Shown here one piece after another: positions 11,033 through 21,539 of a stretch of 64,000 bases of DNA (the first letter of the stretch is position 1; each line of letters begins with the position of its first letter). Under the pieces are notes generated by a model, which worked only from the letters and a program-made list of their open reading frames with translations, ran no database searches and was not told the origin of the DNA. Source of the stretch: Aspidapion aeneum (lineage: Eukaryota > Arthropoda > Insecta > Coleoptera > Brentidae); the NCBI GenBank assembly GCA_963576565.1, contig OY755039.1, positions 27,356,602 to 27,420,601 on the forward strand, read 5' to 3'. The position numbers and the translations under genes are program-made.

Positions 11033-12295
11033 GAATGCTTTTTGGTAAGATTATTTCCGGACTGAACAAAAAACCTCATTTAACAAAAATATGACAATTT
11101 ATTCAATTAAATATAGCAACGACAGGACCTATCAAACATTTTATCGGATAAACTTCTGAAAGGAGCTGTCAAGCAATTTAGCCACTTGAAAACAATTTTT
11201 GACGTTGAAAGCCGTCTTTTTGATTGGTTCTAATTGACAGGTGGGAAATAATCGAAGTAATCGATAATAAAGTTCGGGCCAAATATATCGCCACCTTATA
11301 CAGAACTTAATAACTAAAAAACCATATTTCCTCTTGACACTTCTTTTAATAAATATGATGGGTTTGGTTAGCGAAGCAGGCAAAGCTGATGATCGATACA
11401 AGGTGATGGTTCCGAAGTCACGTTAATCGGATGGTGCAGTGTTAAAAGCGTAGACGGCTCTAGCACGATAAAGACCTCTGAGCTTGACAAAGAGAGAGAA
11501 AAAAAATTGCTTACCGTGCCGGTGGGGGTGCTAAGTGGGTCTTCATGTAGTATGAATGTGAGAGTGTGTTTCTTCGTGGGCATCAAGTGATTATCTTATG
11601 GTGTTCAACTATTTGAGGTAGCAAATTGTCTGCATTAAGCAGATAGAGCCAATGATGTAAAAACAAAATGAAAAAAAACATTATGGCCAATATTTTTTGC
11701 TAGTGTTTGGACAAAGTGAGCCAAAAATTTATCAAGTACATTTTTTGGAGCCTGTAAAAATTCGACAAAAATATTTTACTCAGAGTTGTGCGCCGTGACC
11801 TACTATCACATTTAAAAATATCATGTTTCTACGGTTTATGCTTAAAAGAGGCTCACCCTTAAAACAGGTGTCAAGAAAATTATGTTTTTAAATTGATTAT
11901 TAGGTGCGTATATGTTTACCTCCTTGTTATTTGGGAAAAAGTTTTTAAATAAAAAATGTTATTATTTTGGTATTAGTGTCTACAGTTACACGTAAAAAAG
12001 GCAGTAATGTGGTTATGATATTTTGTTTTGTAAAAACTGGTTAAAAAATGAAATTAGAAAACATTTATTTTTCGAACTTTATTGCAGGTATATTTCGAGC
12101 CCGCCTGTAGGAATAGGGGAAAGTCGCCATAAGAAAAAATGTTTGTTGTAGTGGAAAATACATTTTTCTACAACCAAATACGAAAATAGCAAAATTTCCA
12201 TTCTTTTTCGTTTCAGAAAGGTGCACATTTCATATGCTTATTGATTTTTAAATTTGTCACTAGAGACGTACCTAAATATTTTCGTCTCTAGATAG
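11033..12295. other. No gene recognised
   Basis: Non-coding AT-rich sequence. Open frames of 60-90 codons on the minus strand at 11.1-11.6 kb show no motif or composition that would support them. Confidence 0.4.
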
Positions 12296-12818
12296 GAAAA
12301 TGACTATCTGTCGCCGTGCTTATCCATCTAGTTCCCTCATGATTCTTCAAATCGTCCGCCTATCTCATTTGGGGCCTTCGCCTACTTGTTTTATTTTCAC
12401 TTGTTTTATTTTCCCAAGGTCTTTAGTTTACAATATATTTGTTCCATCGATCGTTCTTCTGTCATTATGATCGGCAAATTTTCATTTCAATCCTGCTACT
12501 TCTCCTCTGACATGCCTTACTTTTATTTTATTTCTTATCCATTTATTCCTCCTTCTATCTATTAGCTTTCCATGTAACATTCGTCTTTCCATTGATCTTT
12601 GGGCTTTTGTTACCTGATCCATGTTTGATTTTGTAAGTGACTAGGTCGGGGATCCATAGGTAATCACAGGAAGGATACACTGGTTATACAGTCTCGCTAT
12701 GAGGCACTAAGGATATGTTTAATTTTTTAATATGTAGCTTAGTTTACCGCATGCCAATCCCACTCGTCTCCTGATTTCACTTGTTTGGTTTTCTTTCTTC
12801 AGTATAATAATTTGTCCC

Positions 12819-12864
<46 letters not shown>

Positions 12865-13022
12865 CACTACTATTTTCTTTAGGTTTATTCGGATCTTTAT
12901 CTGTGATTGTTATGGTCTTAGTTTTAGTGTAGTTCATACTTAAGCCTATATTTTTAGCTGCAGTATCCAGTTCTTCCAGCATTTTTATCAGTTCTTCTTT
13001 CTTGGCTGTTATTAAGGCCTAG
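12296..13022 (-). pseudogene. RTE-like LINE relic, family 2, copy i
   Basis: On the minus strand this matches the C-terminal half of the LINE at 17.2-18.9 kb. The clearest part is about 12720-12980, which encodes NIGLSMNYTKTK and, after a break, LGQIIILKKENQTSEI (palm end and thumb of reverse transcriptase). The rest down to about 12296 is frameshifted. A (TA)n run at about 12822-12862 interrupts the frame exactly where copy ii has the short seed AATATATATACC. The 5' end is truncated at about 13022. Confidence 0.8.
12822..12862. repeat. (TA)n microsatellite grown inside a LINE
   Basis: About 20 TA units sit within the reverse-transcriptase sequence. The homologous site at about 18355 has only ATATATATA before CCTGGGAC, so this tract probably expanded after insertion. 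Confidence 0.8.
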
Positions 13023-13949
13023 AATATGACTTGAGTACAATTGATTGACTAATGCGCTATTTGATCTCATCAGTATCATTCACAATAATTACAAATTAAC
13101 GAAATTAATGAAAATATTGTATCGAGTGCAAATGCCAGCCGCTACTGACATTGACAAACTACCACCACAGATTTCTAACCACACACAAACACCACTTGAA
13201 TGCTTTGCAAACACACTCGGCCAAACTTGAGGTTCTTTTATTTGCGTAAATGTACTGACAAGATGAGGAAAAGCGCAAAAAGAACCAAACTTTTGATAAC
13301 AACAAATATGTTTGGCAAATTGTTTTTAATGTTTGGAATATCTATTTCTAAAACTGGCGCTATAAATTATCCCTATTATTCATCTAGCAATCTGGAAGGT
13401 ATTGACGAGCTGAGTGGCATCCTAGCTAAGTGAGAACGCCATGCACCAAATAAATGAATTGTCGTGCTTAAATTAACGGGTAGCTATAAAATTGCTATAT
13501 ATACACATTCAGACATAAAACTGTGTTTTCACATTCAGTATAAGTTTTTCTTGTTTTACAAATATCTGCATTAGTTTTTGGTTTGTGACTATCAGTTCAC
13601 GAAATTCTTAGTATTCAACGATAGCCATCTTTCAAAAGCTCTGTTCATTTCATTATTTTTATTGTACATGCGTCACATTTATCAAGATGGGTTAAAAAAT
13701 GTAGCAGCAGGAATTTTTAAATTTATACAAAACAGTTCTCCTGTTCCACAAACCTGAGATTGTTTTAGTTCTTCATTTATTAAAATGTCAAAATATTTGA
13801 ATGGTGGCACAATTTCTAATGGCGTTTTATCAATAGCTAGATTTCAAGCAAAAAGGCCTCCTCGTTATGATAATAGAGGCTTATTGGGATAACGCCAGGG
13901 GCTCTATTCTCGTAGTCGCAAGAAGTGATAAATCACATCGTGCGATATG
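13023..13949. other. No gene recognised
   Basis: Short open frames at 13045-13433 show no recognisable domain. I find no repeat partner in this window. Confidence 0.35.
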
Positions 13950-14650
13950 CATCAAGTATAAAAATAGTTCAGAAGTCGATGGAATATCCATAAAAATATT
14001 GTTACATTTACCAGATATTACAAGAACATGGTGTGATGGTAACCTTCTCTGCTTCAACATAAGCAAAACTAACATTCATTCCTTTAATCAGTTGATTTTA
14101 AACCATTTATAAAATTTCAGGGTCTTGTTGATAACAACCTAAACTTTTATCAGCATATAGGTACATCTTCTTTACTCTAAATTATCATCTGTATGATTTG
14201 CTATAAGTGTAGTTAAGAGAGAACTAAACTTTGAATCCGCCCGAGCTACTTACTTTGCCTTATTTGAATCCCAAATGAGATATGGGATTGCATTCTGGGG
14301 ACTTTGTTGTATCACACTTTTTGAGTGAGTCAAAAAGCGAGCAGTATGCAAACTATTTAATGTCAATCCTCAAGAACATTGCAGGCCACATATGAAAACG
14401 GCAAAGATATTAACATTACCTTGTCTTTTTATTTTGGAGACAGTCAGCCTGGTTCATAAAAAGAAACTTCAAGAACTAGATACTCAAACTTACTCGTTAC
14501 TACACAACTCGTCAATCTGAGAACTTCCAATACCTAGGCTAGGTTTGACAAAACATATTATACAATCATTTACTCATCGCATTCAGACAAACTCAAGATT
14601 TAAAAGTATGCACAAGGTTAGTAGATAATTGGTTTTAATTAAAAACTTAC
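13950..14650 (+). pseudogene. CR1/Jockey-like LINE relic (plus strand)
   Basis: Broken pieces of a LINE reverse transcriptase occur in order. EVDGISIKILLHLPDI (about 13970-14018) matches the start of the polymerase domain. NLLCFNISKTNIHSF (about 14042-14085) matches the palm region. A heavily frameshifted ESQMRYGIAFWG (about 14270-14302) leads into KRAVCKLFNV and KTAKILTLPCLFILETVSLV (to about 14455). The same wording occurs in the LINE at 40.9-43.4 kb (ALIEWQLRYGIAFWG, KILTLVSLFILESVSLV). Much of the palm, including the catalytic YADD-type motif, is deleted, so it is inactive. Confidence 0.8.
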
Positions 14651-15900
14651 TATAGCTGTTATGAGTATTTTTATTTAATTTTTACTATAATACCTCATAC
14701 TTGAGTCGAATGAAAACATTGTTCTAACAAAAAAATTACTAATTTAGATATATTTTAAATTTTAAAAACTGTAGTAGCATTTGGTTTATTCTATAAATAA
14801 AGGACGAGCCCGAAAATATATTTATTTAGTCTTTAATGAAGCGCAGATTTGAGGGGGGTAACGTGGTAATTACTCCCCCTCTAGAAAAAAAAATGCAATT
14901 TATATGATTGATTAAAGGACAAACAGGAGAATTACTCCCCCCATCTAAAAAAAAATTATATTTTATAAATAATGTTTTCGTCGACTATTACCCCCCTAGA
15001 TTTTGACCCAGATCCGCGCTCGCTTTGACCACACCTCATCCATTGCTATTATCGCAGGGATTCAATTAATATTTAGCGAAATACGTGAAGCTGAATAGTT
15101 AAGCTGAGAAGAGATTGACTTAATCAAAGGGGTGATACGTTTAATAGTTGGCTGGTTAGATTAAATGGATACACCATTGATACATGTCTGATATGTATTG
15201 GCATGCATATTGAGTATGTGTATACCAGTATGGATTTATGTTTAGAGAATGGCTAACGCTAAAATATTAGCCATAAGTATACAGGGTGTCCGATTTAAAA
15301 CGTTCCACCCTGGATTTCTCGAGAACTGCTAAAAATTTTAAAAAATGTCGAGACGCTTCGATTTCGCACTATTAATATCTATTAACCCCTAGCGGGGGCG
15401 CGTCTCACCCCTTGATTTTTAATAGGGCAATTATTTATTTAGAACTGATTTTATTTGTCTTAAAGTTATTTGATTTACAATTTATTAAATGAGCAATCTG
15501 AACTAACCGCATGATTTCATTTAGACATGCACAACTGCATTATTATCGTTATAAGAACTACGTAGTTTATAAAAAAGTAAATTTATTGTTTATTGTTTTA
15601 ATTTGCAAAAAGTTTTTTTCAACATGACTACATTATTGCTCCATCTTGAAATTTGGTGAAAATCTCGCAAAAATATTAAAGATTTTTTAAAGTACTCAAA
15701 AATTTGAGTTTTGTTTTTTATTAAAAATCGATTACGTGATACCTCATTCCAAAAGCAGTTTTCTAACGACCTTTTAAATAAGCCCTATATTACTACGCTA
15801 ATGTAAATAGTTCTTAAGATAACTTAATTTTTGAGCCAAATTAGCAGTTTTAGCATTAGCAAAAAATTTTAAATTTAGGATTTTTCGTCTTCTTCATGGG
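14651..15900. other. No gene; single-ended similarity to foldback termini
   Basis: Mostly AT-rich. At 15282-15330 the sequence TATACAGGGTGTCC followed by CACCCTGGATTTCTCGAGAA resembles the terminus of the foldback at 47867-48514 (TATACAAGGTG ... CACCTGGATTTTCTCGA). This may be a one-ended or diverged relative. The stretches at 14850-15000 rich in CCCCC/GGGGG are unassigned. Confidence 0.4.
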
Positions 15901-16084
15901 TAGGGTCAAGTGGTGTAAAAGTGAGACGCCCAAAATCCCGTTAAAAAATGAGACACTTAAATAAAAAATACTAATAATTGAGTTCCGATTTTCTGTTATA
16001 AACTGATAGCAGCAGTTGTAAACCTCATAGCTACAATTTATTTAATTTTTTTATAAAAAATTAAAAAATCGATAGTTTTATTTG

Positions 16085-16228
16085 TAGAAATAAAATTTTT
16101 GACTTCCATTGTCTTTATTTATTTTAAAACACGACGTTTCGGTTAGTAAGTATCTCTAACCGTTATCAAGTGTAAACTAGTAACTAGTAATTGTCTACGA
16201 GTTTCAAACAAAGAGCTTTATTTGTGGT
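16085..16228. repeat. Dispersed repeat, copy B, with hairpin core
   Basis: Partner of 700-838. It lies inside the 746-bp TIR element. The right side (CTACGAGTTTCAAACAAAG, about 16194-16212) is the reverse complement of the left flank of copy A. Confidence 0.6.
16130..16172 (-). ncRNA. Hammerhead-like hairpin (degenerate)
   Basis: Minus strand: CAC, TTGATAA, a 7-bp stem CGGTTAG/CTAACCG, GAAACGTC, GTG. The outer CAC/GTG pair would form stem I, and the GAAA-C-G-TC part matches the hammerhead core with a minimal stem III. TTGATAA replaces the consensus CTGANGA, so activity is doubtful. Penelope-like elements are known to carry hammerheads with very short stem III; membership in that group is inference. 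Confidence 0.35.
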
Positions 16229-16646
16229 ATAAAACTTTTAAAAACGTGACCGAAACTTTTGTCGTCTGAGCTCGTAGATCGGTTTTCCTATAAATAAATA
16301 TTTTTGCACTTATTTGTTGTATCCAAGTTTAAAAAAAAAACTAAAACTTATTTCTCAATTTTACCCTGAAGGTCTTATTTTTCGTTTAGACGGTGATCCG
16401 ACTGTTTATACGTGAACTTTATCACTGTCTCATATTTCGCGTGACCTGTCTCATTTTTAAACTTTTTTAAGGTAAAATATGAGACACAGTTTTAGTTTTT
16501 TTTTCTCATATTATAGGTCAAATTTCTATGTTTTTACGTTTGGAATATTTGTCTGAAAATCGCTTATATCCTACAAAAAAAAATCGAGTCCTACCGAGCA
16601 GTCTAAAATCTTAAAAATATATATATTTTTACACGACTTGACCCTA

Positions 16647-17194
16647 CAATCAATGTATCAAAATCGGTTAGATGGTCTACCAAACCCCCACTTTTTTTGG
16701 TTTTTATATAAATTGAAAGCCAACCCTTACAGACAGAACCTCAACAGTAGGGTAAGCAACTGCAAAAAAGAGTCCTTTTAAGTTGCGTTGGTGCAAACCG
16801 TTTTTACGCTCTTTTGAATTCAGCATGAAATATAAATTTTGTTTGTGGTCCAAGTGTCATAAACAAACTGTTTATGTTGCCGTAACCCTCGAGGGCGCAT
16901 TTTGCCAAAAGTAGTACACATAATTCAACATTTTTGAATAAGCACTGCAAACCGCAGTGAAACGTGCCAAGAAAAAGTGAATCAGATGACATAAAACATG
17001 TTTATAAAAAAACTGGGAATATTGGACAAATTAGAATTTAACTTTATAAAACAGCTAATAATGCATATCATAAGCCATAAAATCTTTCTATGACGATTAA
17101 ATCAATCAATTGATTTTACTAAAAAAGTAAAATAGTGTTAGACTTATCATTTAAATCTAAATCATGGCCTTTATAATTTACCGTGAGTATACCA
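16647..17194. other. No gene recognised
   Basis: AT-rich spacer between the TIR element and the LINE relic. Nothing recognisable on either strand. Confidence 0.4.
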
Positions 17195-18905
17195 ATAAAA
17201 ATATAAGAAAGAAGAAAAAAGAACATCGATAGAATACACGGAAGTAAATAAAACTACAAGAAAAATGATAAAATAAAATAAAAGAAAGAGCCAAATAAAA
17301 GTTGAGAGAGTTATAGAAAATAAAAGAAATATGAAATGTCTAAGGTCGCCTCTAGGTAGATATGAAATAATTAAAATAAAGGATATGAACGCATAGAGAT
17401 TAATGTTAAAGAGGATATTATAAATATCACACAACTATTCTATACAGAATTAAACCAAACAAAAAGGAAACCATCACGAGAAATCACGAAGAAACTCCAA
17501 ACAAAAATGAAGAACATAAACTCAGAGCTACAACCTGAAATAAACAAAGCCGAAATAAAGAGCATTAAAGAAAATGAAAAATAACAAATCACCTGGAAAA
17601 GACGGAGAAATGGCAGAAATGCTCAAATACGGTAGTAAGGCTGTAGTTAGTACCCTACATATTCTCCTGAATAAAATACTTAAAGAAAAAATAATCCCAA
17701 ACATCTGGAAATAATCAATAACCATTATTCTACACAAGAAGGGCGATAGAGCAGACTTAAAAAACTATCGACCTATAACACTGCCTAATGTAATTTATAA
17801 ACTTTTCACGAAAATATTAACAGATAGACTAACTACAAAACTTAACGGATATTAATTAAAAGAACAAGCAGGCTTCAGAAAAGGTTTCAGTACAGTTGCC
17901 ACCTATTAACCATGAAAATCCTAATAGAGCGAGCCAACGAATACAACATTCCACTATATATTGCGTTTATAGACTTTAAAAAAGCTTTCGATAGCTTTGA
18001 GCACTTGCAGTAAAAGCATCTTTAATTATTAGCCGAATAGATCACAGATACACAGACAACATCAATCAAAATCCACGAAGGAACTAAGCCAATCCCCATA
18101 AGAAGAGGTGTCAGCCAGGGTGAAAAAATATCCCGTAAAATATTTAACCAGGCCGTAGAAGATGTTTTTAAAAAATTAGATTTATAAGAAGAATACGAAT
18201 AAGAAAGAAGAACTGATAAAAATGCTAAAGGAATAGGATACAGCAGCTAAAAATATAGGCTTGAGTATGAACTGCACTAAAACTAAAGTCATAAAAAACA
18301 CAGACGAGAATATCATCATCAGAATAAACCAAGATAAAATAGAACAAGTAGAGGAATATATATACCTGGGACAAATTATTAAACTAAAAAAAGAAAACCA
18401 AACGGCTGAAATCAAGAGACGAGTAAGATTGGCCTGGGCAGCATTCGGTAAATTAAGCAAATGTAAATAATAAAAATATCCTCAATACGAAGTGTATAAC
18501 CAATGTATCCTTCCTGTACTTACCTATGGATCCCAGACATGGACAATTACAAAATCAAACATGGATAATGTAACAAAAGCCCAAATATTATTGGAAAGAC
18601 AAATATTATATGTAAAGCTAACAAACAGAAAAAGTAATGAATGGATAAGAGACAAAACAAAAGTAAGGGATGTAAAAGGATAAGTAGCAAAATTAAAATG
18701 GAAATTTGCCGGTCATAATATCAGACAGACGATCGATGGAACAAGTGTATTGTAACCTAGAGGCCTTGGGTAAATAAAATAAGTAGGAGGACCCCAAATG
18801 AGATGAGCGGACGATTTAAAGAGACATGCAGGAGCTAGGTGGATGAACACGGCGACAGACAGAGAAGAATGAAAAATGGATCGAAGAAGGCTAGATAGAT
18901 ACCAA
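17195..18905 (+). pseudogene. RTE-like LINE relic, family 2, copy ii (longest)
   Basis: A degenerate reverse-transcriptase gene on the plus strand, starting after the endonuclease. Readable pieces in several frames: NNKSPGKDGEMAEMLKYG (about 17578-17630), LHKKGDRADLKNYRPITLPN, KEQAGFRKGFSTV, the catalytic-Asp region (FIDFKKAFDS-like, about 17965-17995), an NYTKTK-like palm end, EEYIYLGQIIKLKKENQTAE (about 18349-18410), VLTYGSQTWTITKSN (about 18515-18560), RQILYVKLTNRKSNEWIR and KWKFAGHNIRQT (to about 18730). The FADD motif is not found. A (TAGA)n tail ends it near 18900. It is the reference for copies at 12.3, 49.2 and 56.3 kb. Confidence 0.85.
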
Positions 18906-18949
18906 TAAAAATACTATTAAAACAATCTTTATGTTATAAGAAATAAAAA

Positions 18950-21400
18950 AAATTACTTGTAAATATCATAAAACCTAATTTCGCAAATTTAATTTTTTTT
19001 CCAGATATTTAAGTAAATTAAAAAAAAATTAAATCTGTTTTATACTTTAAATCAAAAAAATATTTTCACATATTATTTAATATACTTTTTAAATTACTAT
19101 TAAAAATTATATAACCTCTTTAAATATTAAATTTAAAAAAATGCTTGGTGGTCCAAAAAAAAAACATTAAAAAAAAATCTTTAAATTTAAAACGAAGTAA
19201 AACCTAAAATACCTGTTATCTACATATATGTTAATTTTTACAATAGTTTTATTTAAAATATATCGCCAGGATTATTTTTAAGCTCCATTGGCAAACTGAA
19301 CTACTAGAAAAAAAAAATTAAATGTAATAACCTTTCAATTTCCTTTCAAGCATGAAAAACTAAACTGGCAATTTTGTACTGAAAACTAAAGCTCTATTAA
19401 AAGTTAACAGCGTTTTAGTCCCTGATGGGATGAAGTAATTAAAAAAACTGTTAAAAGTCAATCTAAATAAAAAATAATGTTAAAATTCTGTTTTTGCTCT
19501 AAATCAAAATATTATTCATATTTTTTATTAACATATATTTACATACATACCATACAAAATATTATAAACATAATTTATACTCTGGCATAGCCACAATATT
19601 CTCCAATTAAAACAAAATGCGCATATAACTTGGTGTAACACATGTTAATCAATAGAGAACAAAAACGTCTTTTAAGAAAAAAAACAAAACACTGCCTGGA
19701 CGCACAAAAAAAAACAATCCTACTATTTTGCCTTTAAAATTTAAATCGAATACACTATTTAATTAAAATTTTTAAATTTAATTTAATTTAAAAGAAGAAG
19801 AATTAAGAATAGGAAAAACGAAATAATTTTTATTTCTCCTTGATTACTTTACACAAAATCCAGGAGCACAAAAATGTCATATTTTTTGCGTTCAAACTTT
19901 ACACCTGGGTAAAACCGAAACTATCTAAATTTTAGTTTTTAAAATATAGAATTTAAAATAATTGTCAAGATTATTTCCAACCTTCACTAGCAGGTCGATA
20001 GAAGAAGAAGAATTTAGCACAAAAAATAAAATTTGCAATTTTGGATTGAAAACTAAAGCTCAATTAAAAGTCAACTGCGTTTTGAGAGGATAGACTAATT
20101 TTTAAATAAAAAAAAGCTACCACGTCATTTTAAATAAAAAAATGTGAAAAAATTATGTTTTTTCCTTTAAATCAAAAAATTACTCATATTTTTTTAAATA
20201 ACATATACAAAATAATGTAAACCTCTTTAATATTTAATAAATTTGGCTTTGTCACAATGATTTTTAATTTCTTAAAATCAATCATACACATATTTACATC
20301 ATATTTACCTGCTTATACCTACTGTTTTTAATATTTCTCTTTACTTTCGTATCGTTCAAAAAATTAATGGACTTACTTCAATCCAAAACCATATGAATAA
20401 GATATAATCCTACGATTTTATCATGTTATATTAATCAGACTGTCCGCAAAATAAAAACCCTTTTCTTTGCATTAAAACAACGGTCTTCGTGCCCTACACA
20501 ACCACCCGTTTCCATTGTAAAGCCTAGTTTCCACCTATGCATGCCCACCCCGATTCAAAAAACGCATCACTTGATGGGCCATGGATTTGCACCGGTTTTA
20601 AATGCAGCGTCACCAAATGCGTTTTTTGAATCAGGGTGGGCATGCATAAAACCCGGTTCCCACCTACAACTTTCTCGTGCGTGCCCGCGCACGCGTCACA
20701 TGACTGTCATAACATTTCATATTGAGATCATGTGACGCGTGAGCGGGCACCCACGAGAAAGTCGCAGGTGGGAACCGGATGTAAGTGGAAACCGGGTTTA
20801 ACGCGGGCCGCTATATGGCTTGCGGCCAGAGAAGAACTGAGCGGCTAGCGATCATCGATTTGTACTCAATCCTGTAGGTAATCGGAGATGAACTCTATTC
20901 ATGGTATGAGTCTCGGCGAAAGGAAAAAATTATGGAATAAGCAAAAAATTTAATAAAAAATATTTTTAATTAAGATTTTTTTTTGTATTTTTTCAGGGGC
21001 GGGGGGGGGTTTGCGGCTATGCGGCTTTAAAGAGCTGCCGCCCTTGCCTTTGAGTTTAGCACAACAAACCAATTTTGGATTAAAACTAAAGCTCTATCTC
21101 TATTAAAATTTAACTGGTTTTTGAGCGGTGTTTGGATAAACTAATTTTTAAATAAAAATAAACTACCAAGTCAATTCAAATAAAAAAATATTAAAAATGT
21201 TTTTGCTCAATATTAATTAGTTATTCATTTTTTTTTTAATAACATACTATACAAAAAATAAAAACTTCTTTTTAATATTTTATAATTTTGGCATTGCGAC
21301 AATATTTTCCATTTAACACAAAATAATATATTTTCACCGATATAGCACAAAAAACCTTTTTAAACTTTACACAAAACTGCCTGGTGGCACAAAAAACAGT
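18950..21400. repeat. Degenerate long tandem-type repeat array
   Basis: Diverged units recur in the same orientation at about 19370-19640, 20035-20260 and 21060-21390, with a weaker one at about 18960-19140. Shared wording includes AAACTAAAGCTC, TTTTTAAATAAAAA, TTTTTGCTC and CACAAAAAAAC. Spacing is irregular (about 600-1000 bp), partly because a nested palindrome lies at 20.5-20.8 kb. No coding capacity is visible. Confidence 0.55.
20517..20800. mobile_element. Nested palindromic MITE complex
   Basis: Three inverted repeats are stacked. Inner one: 30-bp arms 20538-20567 and 20617-20646 (29 of 30 match, outer end TGCATGCCCACCCCGATTC). Second: 51-bp arms 20653-20703 and 20728-20778 (CCGGTTCCCACCTACAAC at the outer end, four mismatches). 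Outer pair: TAAAGCCTAGTTTCCACCT-type ends at 20518-20536 and 20783-20800, imperfect. GC is much higher than in the surroundings. There is no coding role. Confidence 0.75.
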
Positions 21401-21539
21401 CCTGCCGGAAAGCCCGGTCTACGGAAATGCGGAAAAACGTTCTCGCGATACGTCTATTGCCGGAAAAATCGTGAAAAGCCGTCGGAAAGGCGCGCTTTGA
21501 AAACAGAACGTCACGACAAGCACGCACTAGAGCTCGAAG

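Larger units (their letters stand above)
15901..16646. mobile_element. 746-bp TIR element
   Basis: Terminal inverted repeats of 20 bp with one mismatch: TAGGGTCAAGTGGTGTAAAA at 15901-15920 and its reverse complement at 16627-16646. The interior is non-coding and contains repeated AAAATGAGACAC/TATGAGACAC motifs and the dispersed repeat copy B. I could not settle a target duplication, so the superfamily is open. Confidence 0.65.

Noticed and set aside
17171..18460. Hydrophobic minus-strand frames that look like membrane proteins
   Set aside because: They are antisense shadows of a Lys/Ile-rich LINE sequence on the plus strand.
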